From assembly GCF_013177735.1 (NCBI RefSeq), contig NZ_WOEZ01000275.1:1-43591 (forward strand): DNA of 43,591 nt, in the 5' to 3' direction. This DNA is from Paraburkholderia elongata. Lineage in GTDB: Bacteria; Pseudomonadota; Gammaproteobacteria; Burkholderiales; Burkholderiaceae. The position numbers and the translations under genes are program-made. Shown here one piece after another: positions 32,227-40,880 of the stretch. The notes below the pieces were generated by a model. It saw only the letters and a list, made by a program, of their open reading frames with translations, had not been told where the DNA came from and ran no database searches. Position 1 is the first letter of the stretch, and each line of letters starts with the position of its first letter.

Positions 32227-33405
32227 TTAGATCACGGCCGCTTCACGAAGCTCGCGGATGGCATGGGTCGAAAAGCCCAGTTCATTCAAAAGGGCTTCGG
32301 TGTGCTGGCCTAACGCGGGCACGGCGTCCAGTCGAACATCGGATGCTGTACTGATGCCTGGCGGCAGCAGGGCGGGAATGGAACCGGCAGGTGAGTCGAT
32401 GTTCACCCAGCGATTGCGTTCCTTAAGCTGCGGATGCGACCACACGTCGGGCATATCATTCATTCGCGCGTTGGCGATCTGCGCGCTATCCAGCCGACTG
32501 ATGACTTCTTCCGAAGTCAGTTTGCTGAAAGCGGCGACAATGATTTCGTGCAGTTCCTCGCGTGCTGCCACCCGCTTCGAGTTGGAACTGAAACGAGGAT
32601 CGATGGCGAGCTCGGGTTCCAGCAGAACCTGCGCGCAGAAGACACCCCATTCACGCTCGTTCTGCAATCCCAGCATGACTGTCTTTGCATCGCCGGCGGG
32701 GAAGGGGCCATAGGGGTAGATGGTCGCGTGAGCGGCGCCGGCACGAGGTGGCGGGGATGCGCCATCGAACGCGTAGTAGAGGGGGTACGTCATCCACTCC
32801 ACCATGCTCTCGAGCATCGAGACATCGATTTCTCGTCCCAAGCCGGTCTTCGATCGTTGCAGAAGCGCGGAGAGGATGTTCGTGTAGGCGTACATCCCTG
32901 CAGCGATGTCAGCAATGGAGCAGCCGGCTTTTGCCGGTGAGTCCGGGCCGCCGGTAATCGAAAGGAACCCGGACTCACTCTGGATCAACAGGTCGTATGC
33001 CTTTTTGTCCCGATAGGGACCATCGGATCCGTAACCGGAGATGTTGCAGACAATCAGGCGGGGATACTTGTCACGCAACGCCTCATACGACAGCCCCAGT
33101 CGCGCCGCGGCGCCGGGTGCCAGGTTCTGCACCAGCACGTCGGTGTCCTCAAGCAGGCGCTCGAAAATATCCTGCGCCCGCGGGGCCTTGACGTCTAGCG
33201 TGAGGCTCTCCTTCGAGCGGTTGCACCATACAAAGTGCGAGGCCATGCCGTGCACGCGCTCATCGTAGGCACGTGCGAAGTCCCCGACACCTGGGCGTTC
33301 GACCTTGATCACGCGTGCGCCAAGATCTGCAAGTTGACGGGTGCAAAACGGTGCTGCAATCGCGTGTTCGAGGGTGATGACCTTGACGCCGTCCAGCGGT
33401 TTCAT
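32227..33405 (-). CDS. ict: CaiB/BaiF family CoA-transferase, probable itaconate CoA-transferase
   Basis: This 392-residue class III CoA-transferase has a knotted fold with MKPLDGVKVITLEHAIAAPF at the start and LADLGARVIKVERPGVGDFA. The catalytic Asp is D138 in KKAYDLLIQSESG. DVSMLESMVEWMTYPLYY and QNEREWGVFCAQVL follow. It would move CoA from succinyl-CoA to itaconate in the first step of itaconate catabolism. AAGGGGA precedes ATG 33405. It lies 10 bp behind the acyl-CoA dehydrogenase gene. The substrate is inferred from the operon context; the family also uses mesaconate, malate and others. Confidence 0.8.
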   Translation of the reverse strand: MKPLDGVKVITLEHAIAAPFCTRQLADLGARVIKVERPGVGDFARAYDERVHGMASHFVWCNRSKESLTLDVKAPRAQDIFERLLEDTDVLVQNLAPGAAARLGLSYEALRDKYPRLIVCNISGYGSDGPYRDKKAYDLLIQSESGFLSITGGPDSPAKAGCSIADIAAGMYAYTNILSALLQRSKTGLGREIDVSMLESMVEWMTYPLYYAFDGASPPPRAGAAHATIYPYGPFPAGDAKTVMLGLQNEREWGVFCAQVLLEPELAIDPRFSSNSKRVAAREELHEIIVAAFSKLTSEEVISRLDSAQIANARMNDMPDVWSHPQLKERNRWVNIDSPAGSIPALLPPGISTASDVRLDAVPALGQHTEALLNELGFSTHAIRELREAAVI

Positions 33406-33415
33406 GTCTTTCCCC

Positions 33416-34576
33416 TTAGAAAGAACGTGGCAGTCCGAGCAGATGCTCGGCTACATACGAAAGAATAAGATTGGTCGAGATCGGTGCGACCTGATAAAGC
33501 CGTGTTTCGCGGAATTTGCGTTCGACGTCGTATTCGTTCGCAAAACCGAAGCCGCCGTGGAACTGCAGGCACGCATTCGCGGCCTCCCAGGAAGCGTCCG
33601 CGGCGAGCAGCTTTGCCATGTTGGCCTGCGCGCCGGCTGGTTGTTTGGCGTCGAAAAGCTCGCAGGCCTTATATCGCATCAAGCTCGCCGCTTCGACGTT
33701 GACGTGCGCGCGGGCGATCGGAAACTGCACGCCCTGGTTTTGTCCGATCGGGCGGCCGAAGACGACGCGTTCCTTGACGTACTTACAGACCTTGTCGAGG
33801 AACCAGTAGCCGTCGCCGATACATTCAGCGGCGATCAACGTTCGCTCGGCATTCAGGCCATCGAGGATGTATTTGAAGCCTCTGCCTTCCTCACCGATCA
33901 GGTTTTCGACGGGGATCTCGAGGTTGTCGAAAAAAAGTTCGTTAGTCTCGTGATTCACCATGTTCGGGATGGGGCGAACGGTCATGCCTTTGCCGATTGC
34001 CTGATGCAGGTCGACCAGAAATATCGACATGCCTTCGGATTTCTTGGCGACCTGATCGATCGGAGTGGTCCGCGCGAGCAGGATCATGAGATCGGAATGC
34101 TGGATCCGGGAGATCCACACCTTCTGACCGTTGACGACGTATTTGTCGCCTTTGCGAACCGCGGTTGTCTTGAGCTTCGTGGTGTCGCTGCCGGTCGTCG
34201 GCTCGGTCACGCCCATCGACTGAAGCCGCAACTTTCCGCTGGCGATTTTCGGAAGGTACCGGGCCTTTTGTTCTTCGGAGCCGTGCCTGAGGAGTGTCCC
34301 CATGTTGTACATCTGTCCGTGACACGCGCCGGAATTGCCACCGCTGCGGTTGATCTCTTCCATGATCACCGAAGCTTCGGTCAGTCCGAGCCCCGAGCCG
34401 CCATATTCCTGCGGAATAAGGGCTGCCAGCCAACCGGCGTCGGTTAGGGCTTGCACAAACGCCTCGGGGTAGGCTCGTTCCTCGTCGATTTTGCGGAAAT
34501 ACTCGGCGGGAAAGTTGGAACACAGATCGCGAACCGCTTCGCGAATGTCCTGATAGGGGTCAACGTTAGCCAGCAC
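33416..34576 (-). CDS. Acyl-CoA dehydrogenase with IVD-like catalytic Glu position
   Basis: This 386-residue FAD enzyme of the acyl-CoA dehydrogenase family has QSMGVTEPTTGSD (FAD/substrate loop), VVNGQKVWISRIQHSD and CLQFHGGFGFANEYDVERKF. At the usual catalytic position the sequence reads LYQVAPIST, with Gln362 where Glu is normal. Glu244 in GLNAERTLIAAE fits the alternative site used by isovaleryl-CoA dehydrogenase. GTG 34576 has GAGGAG 9 nt upstream. PA0879 is the counterpart in P. aeruginosa. It may oxidise methylsuccinyl-CoA to itaconyl- or mesaconyl-CoA, which would widen the pathway; this is inferred. Confidence 0.88.
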   Translation of the reverse strand: MLANVDPYQDIREAVRDLCSNFPAEYFRKIDEERAYPEAFVQALTDAGWLAALIPQEYGGSGLGLTEASVIMEEINRSGGNSGACHGQMYNMGTLLRHGSEEQKARYLPKIASGKLRLQSMGVTEPTTGSDTTKLKTTAVRKGDKYVVNGQKVWISRIQHSDLMILLARTTPIDQVAKKSEGMSIFLVDLHQAIGKGMTVRPIPNMVNHETNELFFDNLEIPVENLIGEEGRGFKYILDGLNAERTLIAAECIGDGYWFLDKVCKYVKERVVFGRPIGQNQGVQFPIARAHVNVEAASLMRYKACELFDAKQPAGAQANMAKLLAADASWEAANACLQFHGGFGFANEYDVERKFRETRLYQVAPISTNLILSYVAEHLLGLPRSF

Positions 34577-34596
34577 TTGTCTCTACTCCTCAGAGT

Positions 34597-35472
34597 TTAT
34601 TTTTGAAGAACATACGCGGGTGCCGTTAGCGTCGCCTCGGCATCGACGCATAACACGCCATCGGAATTGGCCGCCCAGAGCTTCACTTCGGTCGATCCAG
34701 GGGCACGGGCCGCGTAGAGATGAAACGGGGCCCGGTCAAACAGCGGGTTGACCGCTTTGAATGAGAAAGAAGCTATCGATTCACCGGGAACACTGCGCCG
34801 GACGAGGTCGATCAGCAACGTCGCAGTCAGTGGTCCGTGAACGACCAGCGCCGGATAGCCTTCCTGCTCATGGGCGTAGGTGCGGTCATAGTGGATGCGG
34901 TGGCCGTTGAAGGTATCTGCGGAGTAGCGAAAGAGCAGCACCGGGTCGGGCACGATCTCCCGTTTCCATGTGAAATCCGTCGGCGCGGTCGGGCCGGTTG
35001 CCGCGGTGTACGCAGTCGTCGCGGACTCGCGGTACACAACGTCCTGCTCCTCGGAAATCAGCGGACCTTCGAGGTCTTCCAGTTCGTGACGCAGACGTAC
35101 AAAAACGAGCTTTCCGGTGCGTCCTTCCTTGGCCGCGACGTCAAGAATCTGCGACGTCCTGGTGACTTCGCTGCCGACCACGAGTGGACGCTCGAACCGG
35201 ACGCGGCTGCCAGCCCACATGCGTCTGGGCAGTGGCACTGGCGGCAGGAATCCACCGCGTGTCGGATGTCCGTCCGCGCCCACCTGTGACTGCGAAACAA
35301 TGTGAGGAAAAAACGCCCAGTGCCACAGCGGAGGCAATGGACAGCCGGTATGCGGGACGTCCTCATAGTCCAGCGTAGCGGCGAGTTGTTGCGCAAGACG
35401 TGGTGAGACGAATTCGCGCTCAGCCTGAGTGCGGCCGATCCAGGTGCGAAGATAGTTGAGTTCAGCAGTCAT
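34597..35472 (-). CDS. ich: MaoC-like hydratase, probable itaconyl-CoA hydratase
   Basis: This 291-residue double-hotdog hydratase resembles mesaconyl-C4-CoA and itaconyl-CoA hydratases. The N-terminal half (FAS1-like dehydratase domain) includes HTGCPLPPLWHWAFFPHIVS and RMWAGSRVRFERPLVVGSEV. The C-terminal half carries the catalytic segment RYSADTFNGHRIHYDRTYAH followed by YPALVVHGPLTATLL, with Asp and His of the MaoC site. It would convert itaconyl-CoA to citramalyl-CoA between Ict and Ccl. No strong ribosome-binding site precedes ATG 35472. It is the first enzyme gene after the LysR gene, 104 bp away on the same strand. Confidence 0.82.
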   Translation of the reverse strand: MTAELNYLRTWIGRTQAEREFVSPRLAQQLAATLDYEDVPHTGCPLPPLWHWAFFPHIVSQSQVGADGHPTRGGFLPPVPLPRRMWAGSRVRFERPLVVGSEVTRTSQILDVAAKEGRTGKLVFVRLRHELEDLEGPLISEEQDVVYRESATTAYTAATGPTAPTDFTWKREIVPDPVLLFRYSADTFNGHRIHYDRTYAHEQEGYPALVVHGPLTATLLIDLVRRSVPGESIASFSFKAVNPLFDRAPFHLYAARAPGSTEVKLWAANSDGVLCVDAEATLTAPAYVLQK

Positions 35473-35576
35473 GGGGGCGTCGGGTAGCGTCGTTCACGCT
35501 AGATTGACGCACCCGCCTGCTGACTACAATTTGTGTCTGGAGAAGAGGGCTTTAAACGCAGACTAACTGCTGATGT

Positions 35577-36497
35577 TCAGGCCGGCTGGGACTCGCGCTC
35601 GGTTTTGCACTTCTGCGTGAGGAGGTCGACGAGTTCCCGCGCGAAGGATGGCAACAGGTCAAGGTTGCGCACGCAGATCAGTAGATTGCGCGTCGCCCAG
35701 TCGTTCTCGATTTCAACGAGCCGGATGTTCATGGTTTTGACGTAGCGTACTGCTGACGAGCAAGGCAACACGCCGATCCCGACGTTGGCCTCGATCATTC
35801 GGCACAGTGCTTCGAAGTTACCTACTTCAATTCGCACCTGAAGTTTCTTGTGCATGTCGCTTGCTACGCGGTTCAGAAAGGTGTGAATCGCGCTTGCTTC
35901 CGGCATCCCGACGAAGTCGAACCCGGTTGCTTCCTCAAATGGAATGGACGATTTTCCGGCCAGGGGGTGTGATTCCGACACGGCCAATATGAGCCGGTCC
36001 GAGCGGTACGGCAGGACTTTCAGCGATTCGGGCCGGACATTCCCCGCCACTATCCCGACGTCCGCCGTGCCTTCACTGACCGCACGCACCACGTCATGGC
36101 TCAACCGTTCGCGAAGCTCGACGTTCACATCGGGATGCTCGGCGAGGAAGTCACGCAGGTCGTTAGGAAGAAATTCAGTGGTGGCAGTCGTGTTCGCAAA
36201 GATTCGCACATGACCTTTGACACCGCGCGCGTACTCCTGCATGTCGCCGCGCAACTGCTCGAGCTGCGACAGGACGACCCGCGCGTGGTGTAGGAACGCC
36301 TGACCCGGTGGGGTGAGGGTCACCCCCTGGCTGGTCCGATACAGCAGTTTTGCTCCCATGCTTTCTTCGAGATTTTTGATCCGGGTGCTTGCTGCGGGTA
36401 CCGACATATGAAACCGCTCGGCACCACGCGTCAAGCTATCCGTCTCAGCAATACATGTGATGAGACGAAGATCAACCAGATCGAAATGCATGGCCAT
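35577..36497 (-). CDS. LysR-family regulator of the itaconate-type operon
   Basis: This 306-residue LysR protein has its helix-turn-helix at DLRLITCIAETDSLTRGAER and MSVPAASTRIKNLEESMGAK. The effector domain runs from about residue 95 and ends LVDLLTQKCKTERESQPA. ATG 36497 has GGAG 8 nt upstream. It precedes the catabolic genes on the same strand, and a LysR gene likewise flanks the P. aeruginosa itaconate operon (PA0877). It is divergent from the P5C-dehydrogenase-like gene at 36789. A perfect palindrome CATAAAATTTTATG (36583-36596) in the shared intergenic region fits a LysR T-N11-A site. The ligand may be itaconate or a CoA ester of it. Confidence 0.85.
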   Translation of the reverse strand: MAMHFDLVDLRLITCIAETDSLTRGAERFHMSVPAASTRIKNLEESMGAKLLYRTSQGVTLTPPGQAFLHHARVVLSQLEQLRGDMQEYARGVKGHVRIFANTTATTEFLPNDLRDFLAEHPDVNVELRERLSHDVVRAVSEGTADVGIVAGNVRPESLKVLPYRSDRLILAVSESHPLAGKSSIPFEEATGFDFVGMPEASAIHTFLNRVASDMHKKLQVRIEVGNFEALCRMIEANVGIGVLPCSSAVRYVKTMNIRLVEIENDWATRNLLICVRNLDLLPSFARELVDLLTQKCKTERESQPA

Positions 36498-36540
36498 GAT
36501 ACGTGCTCCGAATGAAAAGATGCCCCGTTGATTCAGTGTA

Positions 36541-36673
36541 GCAAATAGCAGAACTCCGCAAATCGGTATTTACGATGTTCTCCATAAAATTTTATGAAGT
36601 CTCAATAGTAGAGGGCTATTGGAGATGATTTGGATAATCCGTGTTTCTATAAGTATGCAAAACTCCGCAAAAT
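36541..36673. promoter_or_regulatory. Divergent regulatory region with palindrome and repeated motif
   Basis: The AT-rich 291 bp gap between LysR and the downstream dehydrogenase holds a perfect 14 bp palindrome, CATAAAATTTTATG (36583-36596). It also holds two near-identical motifs, GCAGAACTCCGCAAAT (36548-36563) and GCAAAACTCCGCAAAAT (36657-36673), 109 bp apart in the same orientation. The motif pair brackets the palindrome. Related motifs occur upstream of the liv-type operon and the quinone reductase, suggesting a common regulator. Confidence 0.55.
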
Positions 36674-36788
36674 AAACGGCGACTAGATCAAGACCGGAAC
36701 AATTTCGCGCTGGACAATCGGTTCACGGTAGCGTGCCGCGTTCGTCAGAGCGGCAGAGCACCCCAAACCATCCAATCTGGAGAAAGCG

Positions 36789-38342
36789 ATGTTGATTGCG
36801 CCGTTCAAGAACGAGCCGTTCGATTTGTTCGACACCGAAAGTGCCAAAGCAGACATGCAGCAGGCGCTGAAAAAGGTGCGTGCCGAGTTTGGCAAGACCT
36901 ATCCCCTGGTTATCAATGGCGAGCGCGTGCAGACCGAAGCGACACTCGTCTCAACGAATCCGTCGAATCCGGACGAGATCGTCGGCTATACCGCCAAGGC
37001 GACGACGCGGCACGCGGACGCCGCGCTGGAAGCAGCCTGGGCGGCCTTCGAATCGTGGAAGCGTTGGAGCCAGGAGGATCGATCGCGCGTCATGTTGAAG
37101 GCCGCGGCAATCATGCGCAGGCGCAAGCGCGAGCTCGAGGCGTGGCTGGTCTATGAAATCGGCAAGAACTATGTCGAAGCAAGTGCCGAAGTCGCGGAAA
37201 TGATCGACTTCATCGAGTACTACGCACGTCAGGCGATCAAGCACGTCGGCGGCCTCGGTTCGCTGATTGATTATTCGGGTGAGGAGAACGAGAGCTTCTA
37301 CATCCCGCTGGGCGTGGGTGTGACGATTTCGCCGTGGAATTTCCCGATGGCATTGATGACCGGCATGACGGTCGGTGCGATCGTGGTGGGTAACACGGTC
37401 GTTTGCAAGCCTGCGGAAGATACGGTGGTATCACTGGCGAAGATCTTCGACATCTTCGCCGAAGCAGGACTGCCGCCCGGCGTGGTGAATTATCTGCCGG
37501 GTACCGGACGCGAGATCGGTTCGTATCTGGTCGCCCATCCGAAGACGCGCTTCATCAACTTCACGGGCTCGCTCGCAACCGGTGCCCAGATCAACGAGTC
37601 CGCTGCAAAGCTGGCCGAGGGCCAGAAATGGTTCAAGCGGGTTTTTCTTGAGCTTGGTGGCAAGGACGCGATTCTTGTCGATGAGACGGCCAACCTCGAT
37701 GGCGCAGCGACTGCGGTGATCCAGGCAGCCTTCGGCTATTCCGGCCAGAAGTGTTCGGCCTGCTCGCGTCTGATCGTGGTGGATTCGGTCTACGACGCAT
37801 TGCTCGAGAAGGTCGTTGCGAAGACGAAGGAACTCGTTGTCAGTGAGGCCAAGGACAATCCAAGTTTTGGCCCGGTGTGCAATGAACTGCAGTACAAGAA
37901 GGTGCTGTCGTACATCGATATCGGTCACACCGAGGGCAAGCTGCTGACGGGTGGCAAGGCCGTGGAAAATGCAGCGGGCTATCTGATTGAGCCGACCATC
38001 TTCGGCGACGTCTCGCCTCGCGCGCGCATTGCACAAGAGGAAGTGTTCGGACCGTTCGTCGCCGCGATCCGCGTCAAGGATTTCGACGAAGGTCTGGCGG
38101 TGGTCAATGACACGGTCTACGGGCTGACTGGCGCGCTCTTCTCGAACGACCGCAGTCGCATCGAACGAGCCCGCCGTGATTTCCACGTCGGCAATCTGTA
38201 CTTCAATCGCAAGTGTACGGGCGCGCTGGTCGGTGTTCAGCCGTTCGGCGGTTTCAACCTCACGGGTACCGATACCAAGACGGGCGGTCCTGATTACCTT
38301 TTGCAGTTCCTGCAAATGAAGGCAGTGGCTGAACGTCTGTAA
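36789..38342 (+). CDS. L-glutamate gamma-semialdehyde (P5C) dehydrogenase-like ALDH
   Basis: This 517-residue aldehyde dehydrogenase is of the 1-pyrroline-5-carboxylate dehydrogenase (PruA/RocA) type. The N-terminal segment with TYPLVINGERVQTEATLVST and the core TISPWNFPMALMTGMTVGAI fit that subfamily. So do the base Glu in VFLELGGKDAILVDE, the nucleophile in FGYSGQKCSACSRL and the C-terminal GVQPFGGFNLTGTDTKTGGP. GGAG lies 9 nt before ATG 36789. No proline dehydrogenase accompanies it. Its neighbours are an aminotransferase and a FAD amine oxidase, so it may oxidise a semialdehyde made from another amino acid. It is divergent from the LysR gene. Confidence 0.9.
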   Translation: MLIAPFKNEPFDLFDTESAKADMQQALKKVRAEFGKTYPLVINGERVQTEATLVSTNPSNPDEIVGYTAKATTRHADAALEAAWAAFESWKRWSQEDRSRVMLKAAAIMRRRKRELEAWLVYEIGKNYVEASAEVAEMIDFIEYYARQAIKHVGGLGSLIDYSGEENESFYIPLGVGVTISPWNFPMALMTGMTVGAIVVGNTVVCKPAEDTVVSLAKIFDIFAEAGLPPGVVNYLPGTGREIGSYLVAHPKTRFINFTGSLATGAQINESAAKLAEGQKWFKRVFLELGGKDAILVDETANLDGAATAVIQAAFGYSGQKCSACSRLIVVDSVYDALLEKVVAKTKELVVSEAKDNPSFGPVCNELQYKKVLSYIDIGHTEGKLLTGGKAVENAAGYLIEPTIFGDVSPRARIAQEEVFGPFVAAIRVKDFDEGLAVVNDTVYGLTGALFSNDRSRIERARRDFHVGNLYFNRKCTGALVGVQPFGGFNLTGTDTKTGGPDYLLQFLQMKAVAERL

Positions 38343-38353
38343 ACGTGCGTGTT

Positions 38354-38381
38354 CCGGGGCACCACTGACAGGCAGCCCCGG
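38354..38381. other. Intercistronic stem-loop
   Basis: CCGGGGC (38354-38360) pairs with GCCCCGG (38375-38381) around a 14 nt loop, between the dehydrogenase stop and the aminotransferase start. A T5 tract lies about 14 nt beyond the stem, too far for a strong intrinsic terminator, so it is likely a partial terminator or mRNA-stabilising hairpin. Confidence 0.45.
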
Positions 38382-38413
38382 TTCACACGGTAGGCTTTTT
38401 AAAAACGAACGGA

Positions 38414-39637
38414 ATGAACACAATGGGCTTCATTGCAGACCGCATTGGCCAGATTGCCCCTGCGCAGACGATGGCAATGGCAGCAAAAGCGGCAGAACTG
38501 CGTCGTGCCGGGAAGAACGTTATTTCCCTGTCGCAAGGCGAACCAGACTTTCACACGCCCGAGAACATCCAGACAGCAGCGATTCGTGCGATGCGCGAAG
38601 GCAAGACGCGCTACACGGAGGCCGCGGGTATCCGGGAGTTGCGCGAGGCGATCGTCGCGAAACTGAAGCGCGACAACGGCGTCGACTACCCAGTCGATGG
38701 CGTCAGCGTGTCGGTTGGTGCGAAACAGGCGATTTTCGCGGCTTTTTTCGCGACCCTCAATCCGGGCGATGAAGTGATCGTGCCCGCACCGTGCTGGGTC
38801 TCCTATCCGGAGATCGTCAAAATGGCGACGGGGACGCCCATCGTTGTGGCGTGCGATGAAGCGGCAGGGTTCAAATTGACGGCGGCCCAGCTTGAGGCGT
38901 CGATCACGCCGCGTACCAAGTGGCTGATGCTGAATTCGCCGTCGAACCCGACCGGGGCGGTTTACTCGGTTGAGGAACTCCGCACCATCGCGGAAGTACT
39001 GCGTCGACATCCCCATGTATGGGTGCTGTCGGACGACATCTACGAAAAGCTCATCTATACCGGAAGCCCGTTCGTCAATATTTTGAACGTGGCGCCAGAG
39101 TTGGAGGAGCGGACGCTCATCATCAATGGGGTCTCCAAGGTGTACTCGATGACAGGCTGGCGGATTGGCTATTCCGCCGGACCGGCTGCGCTCATCCGGG
39201 CCATGAATCTTGTGCAAGGGCAGATTGTCACCAGTGCGTCGTCGGTGTCGCAATACGCTGCGATTGAAGCACTCAATGGTGATCAGTCATTCGTAGAGCG
39301 ATCGCGATCGGCTTTCGACGAACGCCGGAAGCTTGTGGTCAAAACGCTGAGCGACATTCCGGGACTCCACAGTAACGAGCCTGAAGGCGCCTTTTATGCA
39401 TTTGTCGGCTGCCATGGCGTCATTGGAAGCCGTACGCCGAGCGGCAGGCTTCTGGAGAACGACCAGGACTTCGTCATGTACTTGTTGGAAGAGGCGAACG
39501 TGGCGGTGGTTTCAGGTTCCGGTTTTCTGCTCTCGCCGTACTTCAGACTCTCTTATGCCGCATCACTCGACGACCTGAACGAAGCGCTGAGCCGGATTCG
39601 CGCCACGTGTCAAAGCCTCGAAACTGTAGCGGTCTGA
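38414..39637 (+). CDS. PLP-dependent class I aminotransferase
   Basis: This 407-residue fold-type I aminotransferase of the AspC/AAT-I group has VISLSQGEPDFHTPENIQTA and YTEAAGIRELREAIVAKLKR. SVGAKQAIFAAFFATLNPGD precedes the cofactor region. The substrate segment is LNSPSNPTGAVYS, with Asp/Tyr in LSDDIYEKL and the PLP Lys in NGVSKVYSMTGWRIGYSAGP. The C-terminal Arg is in YFRLSYA. ATG 38414 is used; ATG 38423 is an alternative. It moves an amino group between an amino acid and a 2-oxo acid in the cytoplasm. With its neighbours it probably opens an amino-acid catabolic route; the substrate is unknown. Confidence 0.92.
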   Translation: MNTMGFIADRIGQIAPAQTMAMAAKAAELRRAGKNVISLSQGEPDFHTPENIQTAAIRAMREGKTRYTEAAGIRELREAIVAKLKRDNGVDYPVDGVSVSVGAKQAIFAAFFATLNPGDEVIVPAPCWVSYPEIVKMATGTPIVVACDEAAGFKLTAAQLEASITPRTKWLMLNSPSNPTGAVYSVEELRTIAEVLRRHPHVWVLSDDIYEKLIYTGSPFVNILNVAPELEERTLIINGVSKVYSMTGWRIGYSAGPAALIRAMNLVQGQIVTSASSVSQYAAIEALNGDQSFVERSRSAFDERRKLVVKTLSDIPGLHSNEPEGAFYAFVGCHGVIGSRTPSGRLLENDQDFVMYLLEEANVAVVSGSGFLLSPYFRLSYAASLDDLNEALSRIRATCQSLETVAV

Positions 39638-39698
39638 TAGTCCGTTATCCACACACTGCTCGGCTCTCAGGAGCCCAACGAGCCTTCGAAGGTGAATC

Positions 39699-40862
39699 AT
39701 GAGCGAAAGGATTGTCATCACGGGTGGTGGTGCAATTGGTTGTTCAATCGCGTATTTCCTGAGCCTCCAGAAGACGCCCGGACGTGAGATCTGGGTGATC
39801 GAAAAAGATCCGACCTATCAGATCGCGTCATCATCGCTCTCGGCCAGTTCGATCCGGCAGCAGTTCTCAACGCCTATTTGCATTCAGTTGTCGCAGTTCG
39901 GCTATGACTTCTTCTCCTCCTGCGAGCGGGAGAAGGCGCGGTACGGTGCCGGTGTCGATCTGGTGGATTGCGGCTATCTGTTCGTGGGCAATGCGCAGCA
40001 GGAGAGCGTGCTACGTCGGCGGAGCTCGCTCGCCAGATCGTTAGGGGTCGAGCTGCAGGAACATTCCGCTGAAGCGTTGCAGCAGCGCTACCCGTGGATG
40101 AACGTCGGCGATCTGACTTATGCCGTTGAAGGCCTTGCAGGCGAAGGCTGGTTCGATGGCTACAGCGTTATGCAATGGTTCAGAACCCGTGCGCGTGAGG
40201 CGGGTGTTCATTTCGCTACGGGTGAAGCGGCGGGTTACCGTACACGCGGAAACCGGATTACCCATGTCGAACTGACGGATGGGCGGGAAATCTCCGGGGA
40301 CACGTTCGTGAATGCTGGCGGAGCGTGGTGCGCGCCTCTTGCCAAAAGCGTCGCTGTCGATCTGCCGGTTCGGCCAAGACGGCGTTCGGCGTTCGTCGTG
40401 TCATGCCCGACGTCGATCCCGGATATGCCGATCCTGATCGATACGTCTGGCGTGTACCTGCGTAGGGAGCAGAACCATTTCCTGTGCATCGTCTCGCCCT
40501 CGGCGGAGATGGATTTGGATAACCTGCCGCTAGACGTGCAATTTTCCGAGTTTGACGAGATCATCTGGCCGACGCTGGCAGAGCGGATCCCTGCGTTTGA
40601 GGCGCTACGCGTGGAACACGCATGGGCTGGCTACTACGAATACAACATCCTCGACCAGAACGGCATCGTCGGTCAGTCGGGCCCGGAAAACTCGTTCGTG
40701 GCGGCCGGTTTCAGCGGTCACGGCATGATGCACAGTCCGGGCGTCGGTCGTGCAATGGCTGAACTGCTGACCTTCGGCGAGTTCAGAACTTTGGACCTCT
40801 CGCCGCTATCGCCGGCGCGGCTCACTTCGGGCCAACTTGTGATCGAAGAGGGTGTTTACTAG
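39699..40862 (+). CDS. FAD-dependent oxidoreductase of the DAO family
   Basis: This 387-residue flavoprotein of the D-amino acid oxidase/glycine oxidase fold starts with the dinucleotide-binding motif IVITGGGAIGCSIAYFLSLQ. Residues SSLSASSIRQQFSTPICIQL follow, then FVNAGGAWCAPLAKSVAVDL. The C-terminal FAD segment is SFVAAGFSGHGMMHSPGVGR. It should oxidise an amino acid, sarcosine-like or opine-like amine to an imino acid. It lies 60 bp after the aminotransferase on the same strand, likely in one operon. It is convergent with the AraC gene at 40881. The actual substrate cannot be inferred from the sequence. Confidence 0.9.
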   Translation: MSERIVITGGGAIGCSIAYFLSLQKTPGREIWVIEKDPTYQIASSSLSASSIRQQFSTPICIQLSQFGYDFFSSCEREKARYGAGVDLVDCGYLFVGNAQQESVLRRRSSLARSLGVELQEHSAEALQQRYPWMNVGDLTYAVEGLAGEGWFDGYSVMQWFRTRAREAGVHFATGEAAGYRTRGNRITHVELTDGREISGDTFVNAGGAWCAPLAKSVAVDLPVRPRRRSAFVVSCPTSIPDMPILIDTSGVYLRREQNHFLCIVSPSAEMDLDNLPLDVQFSEFDEIIWPTLAERIPAFEALRVEHAWAGYYEYNILDQNGIVGQSGPENSFVAAGFSGHGMMHSPGVGRAMAELLTFGEFRTLDLSPLSPARLTSGQLVIEEGVY

Positions 40863-40880
40863 CGCCCGGCAGGCGGTTGA

